From: Paenibacillus alvei DSM 29
GTDB lineage: Bacteria; Bacillota; Bacilli; Paenibacillales; Paenibacillaceae
DNA length: 64,000 bases
Direction: 5' to 3'
Assembly: GCF_000293805.1 (NCBI RefSeq)
Contig: NZ_AMBZ01000004.1
Span: 455,001-519,000, forward strand
Every line of letters begins with the position of its first letter. The stretch's first letter is position 1. The notes under the pieces were generated by a model, which was not told the DNA's origin, did no database searches, and saw only the letters and a list, made by a program, of their open reading frames with translations. Shown in pieces: positions 20,315 through 28,203 of the stretch. Both the position numbers and the translations under genes were made by a program.

Positions 20315-20845
20315 ATGAAGAAAAGGTCATCTGTTGCAAAGAAATCGGGTACTGTTCAACCGCAAGCGACTATCAGTGCCGATGACAATGCTGCTCCTGA
20401 AGTTACTGCGACAGGGAAAGGGAAAGAAAAAGAGTCTATATTCGATCACTGTCAGAAACATATGCATCGTTTTGTGCGTGTGCAAACACATGATGGAGTT
20501 GTCTATCAGGCTATTGTAGAGTCGGTAGATCAAAATTATATTAGCTTGGCGGTTCCAACATGCACACATGCAGAGCCAGTGCAGGCCAGTGAAACCAATA
20601 TGCCAATTGGCAATCTTGTCCCGTATATGGAAATGGAGCGTTCCGCTTACGGCTATTATCCGCAACCCCGTACGCAACCTTATCCATATCCAGGCACACC
20701 ATATGTAAAAACGCCATTTATAGATCCCCATTTTCCAGGGTATTGCCCAGACTATTACTATCCCTATGGTTATGGCAAACGATTCGGAAAAGTTGTGCTC
20801 CCGCTCGCTGGGCTAGCTGATCTATCGCTTCTTCCCTTTTATTAA
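20315..20845 (+). CDS. hypothetical protein with Sm-like segment and Tyr/Pro-rich tail
   Basis: A 176-residue protein I cannot name. Residues 1-42 are charged, Ser/Ala-rich and probably disordered. Residues about 45-95 (HCQKHMHRFVRVQTHDGVVYQAIVESVD) look like a small beta-barrel of the kind in short Bacillales spore-associated proteins. Residues 105-155 are rich in Tyr and Pro (YGYYPQP, PYPYPGTPY, CPDYYYPYGYG). The end, GKVVLPLAGLADLSLLPFY, is short and hydrophobic. The ribosome site is TAAGGAGG. Upstream, TGAACA (20231-20236) and CATTTAA (20255-20261) stand 18 bases apart, faintly like a SigG promoter; together with the composition this hints at a spore role, but that is a guess. Confidence 0.7.
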   Translation: MKKRSSVAKKSGTVQPQATISADDNAAPEVTATGKGKEKESIFDHCQKHMHRFVRVQTHDGVVYQAIVESVDQNYISLAVPTCTHAEPVQASETNMPIGNLVPYMEMERSAYGYYPQPRTQPYPYPGTPYVKTPFIDPHFPGYCPDYYYPYGYGKRFGKVVLPLAGLADLSLLPFY

Positions 20846-20882
20846 GAAATCTTTCAATTCACGGTCATTCACGAAAAATGAA

Positions 20883-20925
20883 AGCTCCGCTATGTATAGA
20901 TGGAACCGGAGCTATCGATTTTTAG
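20883..20925 (+). terminator. intrinsic terminator
   Basis: AGCTCCG (20883-20889) pairs with CGGAGCT (20907-20913), followed after a few bases by ATTTTTA. It closes the Tyr/Pro-rich gene and precedes the HIT promoter. Confidence 0.65.
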
Positions 20926-20931
20926 TCCGAC

Positions 20932-20960
20932 TTGGACGAGCTTCTATTTTTTGATATGAT
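20932..20960 (+). promoter_or_regulatory. SigA promoter of the HIT gene
   Basis: TTGGAC (20932-20937) and TATGAT (20955-20960) are separated by exactly 17 bases. They lie just after the terminator and about 75 bases before the HIT start. Confidence 0.7.
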
Positions 20961-21033
20961 AGCGGTATACAATTACGATCCGACAGCGAGAAAGCTAGGG
21001 CGTGACGAACTCATACGAGGAGGAATGAAAGAG

Positions 21034-21384
21034 ATGGATTGTATTTTTTGTAAAATTATCGAAGGCTCCATTCCTTCGAAAAAAGTATTTGAGAATGATA
21101 CTGTAGTTGCTTTCCATGATATTACCCCACAAGCTCCAGTACATATTCTCGTAATTCCGAAGAAGCATATTGCAACTATGAATGATGCTGAAGGAGAGGA
21201 CTTTGCTCTTATTGGAGAAATTCATCGTGCAGCACAGCAAATTGCCCGTGAGCTTGGCATTGCAGAATCAGGCTACCGCCTGATTAACAATTGCGGGAAG
21301 GATAGCGGACAAGTCGTATTCCATATCCACTATCATTTGCTTGGCGGCAAGCAATTGGGTGCATTGGTTGGGCCAACGGCTTAA
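21034..21384 (+). CDS. histidine triad (HIT) nucleotide-binding protein
   Basis: HINT/PKCI-branch HIT protein, a small purine nucleoside phosphoramidase or nucleotide hydrolase. From ATG 21034 it is 116 residues, the normal length; GAGGAGG (21017-21023) is 10 bases upstream. The nearby ATG at 21025 is too close to that site and adds only three residues. The N-terminus MDCIFCKIIEGSIPSKKVFEN and the triad HIHYHLLGG near the C-terminus are typical. It has its own promoter and is followed by a separate promoter for rpsU. Confidence 0.93.
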   Translation: MDCIFCKIIEGSIPSKKVFENDTVVAFHDITPQAPVHILVIPKKHIATMNDAEGEDFALIGEIHRAAQQIARELGIAESGYRLINNCGKDSGQVVFHIHYHLLGGKQLGALVGPTA

Positions 21385-21478
21385 CAAAATACTGCAATGA
21401 TGATGAGGGGGTTGTGGCTTGATTGCACTTGGGCAAACATTTCCAATGGTGAAATCTCGTCATAATCTTTCCTCATGG

Positions 21479-21508
21479 TTGACACCTACTTTTAGAATCA
21501 CATATAAT
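21479..21508 (+). promoter_or_regulatory. SigA promoter for rpsU-yqeY
   Basis: A consensus TTGACA (21479-21484) and a consensus TATAAT (21503-21508) are 18 bases apart, about 60 bases upstream of the rpsU start. This is among the best promoter matches in the window, fitting a ribosomal protein gene. Confidence 0.85.
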
Positions 21509-21567
21509 GTAGTTTGATGAACCGTGTTTTTGTTCTTGGACGGTCTGTTCGGAGGGAGGGATAACTG

Positions 21568-21741
21568 GTGTCTGAAACGAAAGTTCGCAAAAACGAGACA
21601 ATCGATGCCGCACTTCGTCGCTTTAAGCGCTCCATCGCAAAGGATGGCGTATTGGCTGAAGTTAAAAAGCGCAAGCACTATGAGAAGCCAAGCGTTAAGC
21701 GCAAGAAGAAGTCCGAGGCTGCCCGCAAGAGAAAGTTTTAG
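21568..21741 (+). CDS. rpsU: 30S ribosomal protein S21
   Basis: Short basic protein of 57 residues, the standard Bacillales length. The start is GTG at 21568, after GGAGGGAGGG. The sequence is diagnostic: [20 protein letters not shown] at the front and the invariant tail [19 protein letters not shown]21 binds the 30S platform near the anti-Shine-Dalgarno region. The stop overlaps a GGAGG that serves the next gene, yqeY, 15 bases on, giving the conserved rpsU-yqeY pair. Confidence 0.97.
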   Translation: MSETKVRKNETIDAALRRFKRSIAKDGVLAEVKKRKHYEKPSVKRKKKSEAARKRKF

Positions 21742-21756
21742 GAGGATAACGCACCA

Positions 21757-22200
21757 ATGGATCTTAGCCAAAGATTGAACGAAGATATGAAGCAAGCGAT
21801 GAAAAGTCAAGACAAGTTCAAACTCTCCACCATCCGAATGGTTCGTTCGGCGATCAAGAATGTTGAGATAGATGAAAGAAGAACTTTGAATGACGATGAA
21901 GTGCTTGAAATTCTAGGTCGTGAGATCAAACAGCGGAAAGATGCCCTCCACGAGTTCGAAAAAGCAGGTCGAGGCGATTTGGCAGATGGTGTACGGGCGG
22001 AGATTGAAATCTTGACGCCTTATCTTCCAGCTCAGCTTTCCGAAGAAGAGATAAAAGTGATTGTACAAGAGACCATCCAAGAGACCGGTGCTTCTTCGAA
22101 AGCCGACATGGGGAAAGTAATGGGTGCCCTCATGCCTAAGGTGAAGGGGCGCGCAGACGGCAAGTTAGTCAATTCTGTCGTGCAACAATGTCTGCAATAA
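21757..22200 (+). CDS. yqeY: GatB/YqeY domain-containing protein
   Basis: A 147-residue, mostly helical protein matching YqeY: MDLSQRLNEDMKQAMKSQDKFKLSTIRMVRSAIKN at the N-terminus, ILTPYLPAQLSEEEI in the middle, and DMGKVMGALMPKVKGRADGKLVN near the end. This domain also forms the C-terminal tRNA-binding part of GatB, so a tRNA-related role is suspected; the actual function is unsettled. It is co-transcribed with rpsU and ended by a strong terminator. Confidence 0.93.
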   Translation: MDLSQRLNEDMKQAMKSQDKFKLSTIRMVRSAIKNVEIDERRTLNDDEVLEILGREIKQRKDALHEFEKAGRGDLADGVRAEIEILTPYLPAQLSEEEIKVIVQETIQETGASSKADMGKVMGALMPKVKGRADGKLVNSVVQQCLQ

Positions 22201-22232
22201 ACGATCTCTTTGCGTCTATTGACGAAACGATA

Positions 22233-22266
22233 AAAAACACTCCTTATTTTGAGGAGTGTTTTTTTC
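22233..22266 (+). terminator. intrinsic terminator after yqeY
   Basis: AAAAACACTCCT pairs with AGGAGTGTTTTT around a 6-7 base loop, followed by a T-run to 22265. It ends the rpsU-yqeY transcript. Confidence 0.92.
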
Positions 22267-22280
22267 TGTATATGTAAAGG

Positions 22281-22307
22281 TGAAACGCAATGTATAATGT
22301 TGACGTA
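22281..22307 (+). promoter_or_regulatory. SigW-type ECF promoter for nfeD-floA
   Basis: TGAAAC (22281-22286) and CGTA (22304-22307) are 17 bases apart, the SigW pattern of B. subtilis. There the same operon, yqeZ-yqfA, is known to belong to the SigW envelope-stress regulon. The site lies between the yqeY terminator and nfeD, 131 bases before the start codon. Confidence 0.65.
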
Positions 22308-22438
22308 TTATTATATGTATTCAAAAGGTAGGTTGTCGCACGGTGGTTCTGCAACATATCCGAATGATCAAGGACTTTTTGAATAGTATGTATCGCATAT
22401 ACTTTACAACAGAATAAGAAAGGGGGTAGTCATCCAGT

Positions 22439-23805
22439 ATGCGGTTTTTGCGAGAAAGAACATTTGGGCTAGCCATCTTGGCTTTGGTCACCATCATGTT
22501 GTTGTTCTCCAGCATTCCATTTGTAAGCGCTCAAGCGAAGGCAGACGGAAGATCTGTTCACAATGTAGTTGTCCTTCCGTTGAAGGGAACGGTCAATCCT
22601 GTAATGGAATCTTTTCTGTACCGTGCACTTGAGGAAGCAGAGCAGTTGAGTCCTGAAGCGATTATTATCGAAATGGATACACCTGGCGGGGAATTGGAGT
22701 CGGCAGGAAAGATCAGTCAAAGAATAATTACTAGTCCTGTGCGTACCATTATGTTCGTAGAAGGAAATGCAGCTTCTGCAGGAAGCTATCTTGCGCTGAG
22801 CGCAAATGAGATCGCCATGACGCCAGGCAGTGCAATCGGATCGGCTGCACTAGTTGACAGAGCTCACAATTATGTGGACGATCCAAAGCTAGTAGCGATG
22901 TGGGTTAGCAAAATGAAAGCAGTTGCTCAGAAAATGGACGTGACCCGATTATCGCACAAGCTATGGCTGACTTGCAGGGTTCTTATGAGATTAAGGAGCT
23001 TGGACGCACAGTGCCATCTGGAGAAGTGCTGTCATTGAGTTCAGAGGATGCACGTAAAGCCGGATACACTGAATATGTAGCTTCCAATACAACAGATTTG
23101 CTAAAGCAGTTGAAGTTGGATCAAGCGAATCTTGTTCAGATTGAACCATCTATCTCAGAACAGATTGCTGCTTTTGTCGTTCATCCTGGCATTGCGACCC
23201 TGCTTCTGTTCCTTGGGATTGCAGGCGTTGCGATTGAGCTGTTCGTTCCGGGCTTCGGCGTTCCAGGGATTCTGGGGATTGCTGGATTTGGATTATATTT
23301 CTTCGGTCATTATATTGCAGGACTAGCGGGGGTGGAGACCATCGTATTGTTCATTATAGGACTGATACTGCTAGCACTGGAGTTGTTTATCCCAAGCTTC
23401 GGTATATTGGGTATACTAGGCTCATTGAGCTTGATAACGGGAGTTGTGCTAGCTGCGAATGATACTGGTCATGCACTGCTGTCGCTAGGTATTGCCTTTG
23501 TAGCTGCGTTGGTTGTTGTGATTATCGTCGTTCGGATATTCAAGCATCGAGGCATTTGGAACAAATTCATTCTACGGGACTCCTTGTCGACAGATGAGGG
23601 GTATGTATCAAATGTGAATCATACGGAGCTGATTGGGAAGACAGGTCGTGCATTGACGACGTTGCGCCCATCAGGAACGGCACTAATTGACGATATTAAA
23701 TATGATGTCGTCACAGACGGAGCCTTTGTAAGCCGTGACGAGGCAATTAAGGTTGTGCAAGTAGAAGGGGTACGGATTGTTGTCCGTTCCTTGAACCAAG
23801 ATTGA
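22439..23805 (+). pseudogene. NfeD family protein (YqeZ-like, ClpP-class protease domain), frame broken by one missing base
   Basis: Membrane-anchored NfeD protein, partner of flotillin FloA. A signal/TM segment at residues 8-32 is followed by a ClpP/SppA-like serine protease domain (VVVLPLKGTVNP, EMDTPGGELES, GNAASAGSYLAL holding the nucleophile Ser). Past the A4 run at 22931-22934 the frame changes, and the rest (GRDPIIAQAMADLQ, several TM helices, C-terminal OB-like domain ending in VVRSLNQD) reads to 23805. One extra A joins them into 455 residues with perfect family continuity, so I treat the break as a probable sequence error. ATG 22439 has AAGGGGG upstream. Confidence 0.9.
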
Positions 23806-23879
23806 GGTTGAAAAGTAACAAATTCTGCGTGTTAGCTTACAGCTTTACACATATAACAAAATAATGGAGGATGATGAGT

Positions 23880-24875
23880 ATGGATCCATCTATCGTAACA
23901 ACGCTATTAATTGGGGTTGTCATTGTTATCGCGCTAAGTGTATTCTTTAGCTTTTTCCCAGTCATGCTCTGGATCTCGGCAATCGCGTCCGGAGTCAAGA
24001 TTGGTATTATTACGCTTGTTGCAATGCGCTTGCGTCGTGTCACGCCTAGCCGTATTGTCAATCCGATGATCAAGGCTACTAAGGCTGGTCTTGGCTTGAA
24101 CATTAACCAATTGGAAAGCCATTACCTTGCAGGAGGTAATGTTGACCGCGTTGTTAACGCATTGATCGCAGCACAGCGTGCTAACATTCATCTTGAATTC
24201 GAACGCGCGGCAGCGATCGATCTTGCTGGACGTGATGTATTGCAAGCTGTACAAATGAGCGTTAACCCTCGCGTTATCGAAACGCCTATCGTCGCAGCTA
24301 TGGCGAAAGACGGTATTGAAGTAAAGGTTCGTGCGCGCGTTACCGTACGTGCTAACATCGAACGACTCGTCGGTGGTGCAGGGGAAGAAACCATTATTGC
24401 GCGCGTTGGCGAAGGTATTGTAACAACAGTAGGTTCCAGTGCATCTCATAAAGACGTTCTAGAAAATCCTGATTTGATCTCTCGTACTGTACTGGGCAAA
24501 GGTCTGGATGCAGGAACAGCCTTCGAAATCTTGTCCATTGATATTGCGGACGTAGATGTAGGCAAGAACATCGGTGCTCATTTGCAAACCGAGCAAGCAG
24601 AGGCGGATAAGCGCATTGCCCAAGCAAAAGCGGAAGAGCGTCGTGCAATGGCGGTAGCGCAAGAGCAAGAGATGAAAGCGCGCGTTGTTGAAATGCGTGC
24701 ACGTGTTGTAGAATCGGAATCCCAAGTTCCGCTTGCTATGGCTGAGGCACTTCGTGGAGGCAAGCTGGGTGTTATGGATTATATGAATTTGAAGAATATT
24801 GAGGCCGATACACAAATGCGCGGCACGATTGGTAAAGCGTCTGATAACAATCATGACAATAAATCGGAAAGCTAG
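23880..24875 (+). CDS. floA: flotillin-like protein FloA
   Basis: Bacterial flotillin (YqfA) that organises functional membrane microdomains. It is 331 residues: an N-terminal hydrophobic hairpin ([32 protein letters not shown]), an SPFH-like region with [18 protein letters not shown], then a coiled coil rich in Ala/Glu ([25 protein letters not shown]). I use the ATG at 23880 because GGAGG ends at 23870; the in-frame ATG at 23871 abuts that site. It follows nfeD by 74 bases with no terminator, so the SigW-like promoter probably drives both. Confidence 0.94.
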   Translation: MDPSIVTTLLIGVVIVIALSVFFSFFPVMLWISAIASGVKIGIITLVAMRLRRVTPSRIVNPMIKATKAGLGLNINQLESHYLAGGNVDRVVNALIAAQRANIHLEFERAAAIDLAGRDVLQAVQMSVNPRVIETPIVAAMAKDGIEVKVRARVTVRANIERLVGGAGEETIIARVGEGIVTTVGSSASHKDVLENPDLISRTVLGKGLDAGTAFEILSIDIADVDVGKNIGAHLQTEQAEADKRIAQAKAEERRAMAVAQEQEMKARVVEMRARVVESESQVPLAMAEALRGGKLGVMDYMNLKNIEADTQMRGTIGKASDNNHDNKSES

Positions 24876-24885
24876 GCGATGAGCC

Positions 24886-25415
24886 ATGGTAATCATTGAG
24901 AAGATTATTCATTTCATCACGAGCAATCCGTTAATCGCCATTTTATTTTAGGTGCGATCTTGTCATCCTTGGGTGGTTCGAAGAAAAAGGACGGCAAAAA
25001 CCGGATGCCTGATTTTAGCGGAGGCACACGGGGGAGCGAGGATAAAAAGTACAATGAGGATCTCGAAGAGGAGTATAAGGAAGTAGAGCATCAGCCTGCC
25101 TATGCGAGCGCAGACAAATCCTCGCCAATTGTACTGACTTCCTCTTCCGACATCTCTCGCGATACGATTGACTCCGATGAAGCACGACTTGCGGAGATGG
25201 AGCAGCGTCTCGCTGCAATTGACCGAATGGCTAGCTCCATTTCATCTGGTGCAGGGGTTAAAAAAGGCTCTGCTTCAGCGGCTGTTTCGTCTGTATCGAA
25301 GCAGGGCATACCGAGCCGGGAAATCACTTCTGATGAGGTAATGCAAGGGATCATTTGGTCAGAAGTCCTCGGTCCACCGCGTGCCAAGCGTCCATACAAT
25401 CAGCGGCAGCGCTAA
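24886..25415 (+). pseudogene. hypothetical TM-anchored acidic protein, frame broken by one missing base
   Basis: ATG 24886 opens a hydrophobic segment (IIHFITSNPLIAILF) that hits a stop at 24949-24951. The next frame begins GAILSSLGGSKKKDGKNRMPDF and runs to 25415. One added T in the T4 run at 24946-24949 gives a continuous 176-residue protein: one N-terminal TM helix, then a cytoplasmic, charged, Ser-rich tail with a predicted helix EARLAEMEQRLAAIDRMA and a conserved-looking end DEVMQGIIWSEVLGPPRAKRPY. It starts 10 bases after floA, in the place of B. subtilis yqfB but not visibly related to it. A floA/nfeD accessory role is only positional inference. The ribosome site is weak. Confidence 0.65.
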
Positions 25416-25478
25416 GTGCTTGATTAACTAAATACGCAAGCTTGTTTGCTATATCATTTATGGATGATGTAAGAACCG

Positions 25479-25541
25479 AAAGAGCTCCATTTTACAGTAT
25501 TGGCATATCTGTGCTTATCCTGTAGAGTGGGGCTCTTTTTC
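25479..25541 (+). terminator. intrinsic terminator of the nfeD-floA transcript
   Basis: AAAGAGC.CCATT.TACAG (from 25479) pairs with CTGTA.AGTGG.GCTCTTT, and TTTTT follows to 25540. The stem is long with two mismatches. Confidence 0.85.
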
Positions 25542-25618
25542 TTATTTTATTTCACTATGCTGGGCTCAATCTCTTGGAATATTCCTAGAGGATATCGCAC
25601 CAAGGCCTGTTCCCATCG

Positions 25619-25647
25619 TTATAATCACGCCATCCGGCGCATAAATT
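25619..25647 (+). promoter_or_regulatory. possible SigE promoter for yqfCD
   Basis: ATA (25621-25623), a 16-base spacer and CATAAATT (25640-25647) fit the mother-cell SigE pattern with one mismatch in the -10. It is 30 bases before yqfC, and yqfCD is in the SigE regulon of B. subtilis. The strong terminator just upstream makes a local promoter necessary. Confidence 0.5.
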
Positions 25648-25677
25648 GTAACGAATAGGAAGGGGGCCCGTCGCAAT

Positions 25678-25971
25678 ATGAGTCGCTTTGGCCGCAAATT
25701 GAGCAACTGGACAGCAAATTGGCTGGATTTGCCGCAGGATACCTTATCGGATACGCCCCGGTTGGCCATGATTGGGAATCGGCATCTCATCGTTGAAAAT
25801 CATCGCGGCATTGTTCACTTTTCGAACGAGCTGGTTCGTCTGGCGCTAACCAATGGAGAACTGGAGATAACCGGATCTGAACTTGTGATTCGAGCAATAT
25901 GGACAGAAGAAATACGTATTGAAGGGACAATAGGCCATATCACATATAAAGGAACGGGGGAATTGAAGTGA
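25678..25971 (+). CDS. yqfC: sporulation protein YqfC
   Basis: A 97-residue YabP/YqfC-family protein. It begins SRFGRKLSNWTANWLDLPQDTLSDTPRLAMIGN and continues with a beta-rich core (HLIVENHRGIVHFSNELVRLAL, GSELVIRAIWTEEIRIEG), typical of the family. The ATG follows AGGAAGGGGG. The stop overlaps the yqfD start by 4 bases, so the two are coupled. In B. subtilis this pair is made in the mother cell; its exact role is unknown. Confidence 0.92.
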   Translation: MSRFGRKLSNWTANWLDLPQDTLSDTPRLAMIGNRHLIVENHRGIVHFSNELVRLALTNGELEITGSELVIRAIWTEEIRIEGTIGHITYKGTGELK

Positions 25972-27199
25972 AGGCACCTGTATTAGCACATGCGCGAGGC
26001 TATGTAAGAGTTCGTATTCGAGGAGGGAGTGCGGAGTCTTTTATCAATTCGGCTGTCTCCAGTCAAATTCAGGTGTGGGATGTGCAACGGACTTCATTCC
26101 ACGACTTCCAATGTTATGTACTAGTGTCTGATTATTTTAAGCTGAAACCAATATTGAAGCAGACAGGCTGTCGGGTTCATGTTGAACAACGAATGGGCCT
26201 GCCTTTCACGATGAGACGAGTTCTGCGACGAAAGTTTTTTCTCATTGGCTTCGCTTTTTTATGCTCGGATTGTACATGCTCTCTTCACTCGTATGGTCAA
26301 TTGAAGTAAAGGGGAATGTTCGTATCCCGACAGAACAGGTTCTTGCAGCTGCCAAGGAGCAGGGAATATATCCTTTCCAGTGGACATTCCGACTTCGCGA
26401 TCCGGATGTAATTGCCAAGGCGATGCATACGAAGCTGAAGGAGGCTTCTTGGATCGGTGTGAATTGGGAAGGGACAAGGGTGGCTATACAGGTCATAGAG
26501 GCAACTAAACCTGATGCATTAAAGCTGGTCAACCCAAGACATATTGTGGCTTCAGCAGATGCAGTAGTTACAGATATTATTGCGGAGAATGGACGAGCTG
26601 TCGTTGCACGCAATGCCCGAGTGAAAAAAGGCGATGTGCTGATCTCAGGTGCAATTGGCAATGAGACGGAGCCAAAAGATGTGGTGGCAAAAGGAGAAGT
26701 GAGAGGATTAGTCTGGCATCAGTATGAGATTTCGTCACCGCTGGTGATGAGACATAAAGTATATACAGGTGAAGAAAAGGAACGGAAATATATTGTTACC
26801 GGCAGTCGTAGGCTCATGATAGCTGGCTTCGGAGATATTCCATATGCTCATTATGAACTGCTGCAGGAGGACAACACCCTCCGGTGGAGGCAACTGTCAT
26901 TGCCGATTGGCTGGATGATTGAAAAAATTAAGGAAGTTCAATTTGCTTCTGAAGAACGGACGGCAGAACAGGCGTCAGAAGCGGGACTTAAGCAGGCAAG
27001 AGCAGATGTGCTTGGAAAGAATGGGCCGAATGCCCGCATCCACTCGGAAAAAATTTTGCATCAGAAGACGGACAATGGTAAAGTGGTCATGAAGGTGCTT
27101 TTTGAAGTGGAGCAATCAATTGCGGAAGAACTTCCGCTTGTTCGCCAGTTTGAACAGAAATCACAACCGGAATCAGAACCACAAGAACAAGGACACTGA
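25968..27199 (+). pseudogene. yqfD: sporulation protein YqfD, frame broken by one missing base
   Basis: YqfD is a membrane-anchored sporulation protein. The N-terminal domain (GYVRVRIRGGSAESFINSAV, then RRVLRRKFFLIGFA) reads from GTG 25968. At the T6 run 26255-26260, inside the transmembrane helix, the frame moves to MLGLYMLSSLVWSIEVKGN and continues through the extracytoplasmic region to 27199. A seventh T gives one 410-residue protein with an uninterrupted TM segment and normal family length. The gene is coupled to yqfC by overlap and followed 20 bases later by phoH. Confidence 0.9.
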
Positions 27200-27219
27200 A
27201 TACAAGGAGACTGAGGTTT

Positions 27220-28188
27220 TTGTCGCAACAACAGACTGTTAAAATTTCACTGCAAAACGCTGCTGAAGGACTTGCGCTGTTCGGGCCGCAAGATAAGCAT
27301 CTGCGCCTTATCCAAAGCCGTACGGATGCACTTGTGTCATCGCGCGAAGCAGAGGTTGTCATTACGGGGGAAGCGGAAGAAACTGAAAAATTAGAGCAGT
27401 TATTTCTTGTTCTACTCGAGTTGATCCGCAACAATATTATCCTGTCTGAGCGGGATATTATGTATGCAATCGATTTGGCGCAGGAATGGAAGGTTGATGA
27501 GCTGCTTGATTTATTCAGGGGTGAAATCGCACATACATACCGCGGCAAGCCAATCCGCGTTAAGACAATAGGCCAGCGGCATTATGTATCCACGATTAAG
27601 AAGAGAGACATCGTATTTGGAGTAGGTCCTGCCGGTACAGGCAAAACCTATCTGGCGGTCGTGCTGGCCGTGGTTGCACTAAAAGAAGGAGCTGTCAAGC
27701 GAATCGTACTGACTCGGCCTGCCGTAGAAGCGGGGGAGAATCTTGGCTTTTTGCCTGGGGATCTGCAGGAAAAGGTAGATCCATATTTGCGTCCTCTGTA
27801 CGATGCGCTGTATGATGTCATGGGCACCGAACAGGTGGCAAAGGCTCTTGAGCGCGGACTGATTGAAATCGCACCTCTTGCCTATATGCGGGGGCGGACG
27901 CTGGATGATGCGTTCATCATTTTGGATGAGGCGCAAAATACGACGCCTGAGCAGATGAAGATGTTCCTGACGCGGCTCGGGTTCGGCTCGAAAATGGTCA
28001 TTACCGGGGATATTACCCAAATCGACTTGCCTCGCGGGAAGAACTCAGGCTTAGTAGAGGCAGGGCGGATCTTGAAGGAAATTGATGAGATCGGATTCGT
28101 GCATTTTGCCGAGCAGGATGTCGTTCGTCATTCCTTAGTGCAGAAAATTATTACAGCTTACCAGAAGGAAAGCGAAAACCAAGGATAG
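27220..28188 (+). CDS. phoH: PhoH family ATPase
   Basis: Cytoplasmic P-loop ATPase, 322 residues, of the PhoH family linked to RNA metabolism because of its constant neighbourhood with ybeY. Walker A is VGPAGTGKTYLAV (about 132-144) and Walker B FIILDEAQNTTPEQMKMFLTRLG (about 236). The start is TTG 27220, with AAGGAG and GAGG in the preceding 16 bases; no ATG fits. It is packed between yqfD and pgpH with gaps of 20 and 15 bases, so it is one operon reading through to ybeY and dgkA. Confidence 0.94.
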   Translation: MSQQQTVKISLQNAAEGLALFGPQDKHLRLIQSRTDALVSSREAEVVITGEAEETEKLEQLFLVLLELIRNNIILSERDIMYAIDLAQEWKVDELLDLFRGEIAHTYRGKPIRVKTIGQRHYVSTIKKRDIVFGVGPAGTGKTYLAVVLAVVALKEGAVKRIVLTRPAVEAGENLGFLPGDLQEKVDPYLRPLYDALYDVMGTEQVAKALERGLIEIAPLAYMRGRTLDDAFIILDEAQNTTPEQMKMFLTRLGFGSKMVITGDITQIDLPRGKNSGLVEAGRILKEIDEIGFVHFAEQDVVRHSLVQKIITAYQKESENQG

Positions 28189-28203
28189 AGAGGACTGTTC
28201 TCT

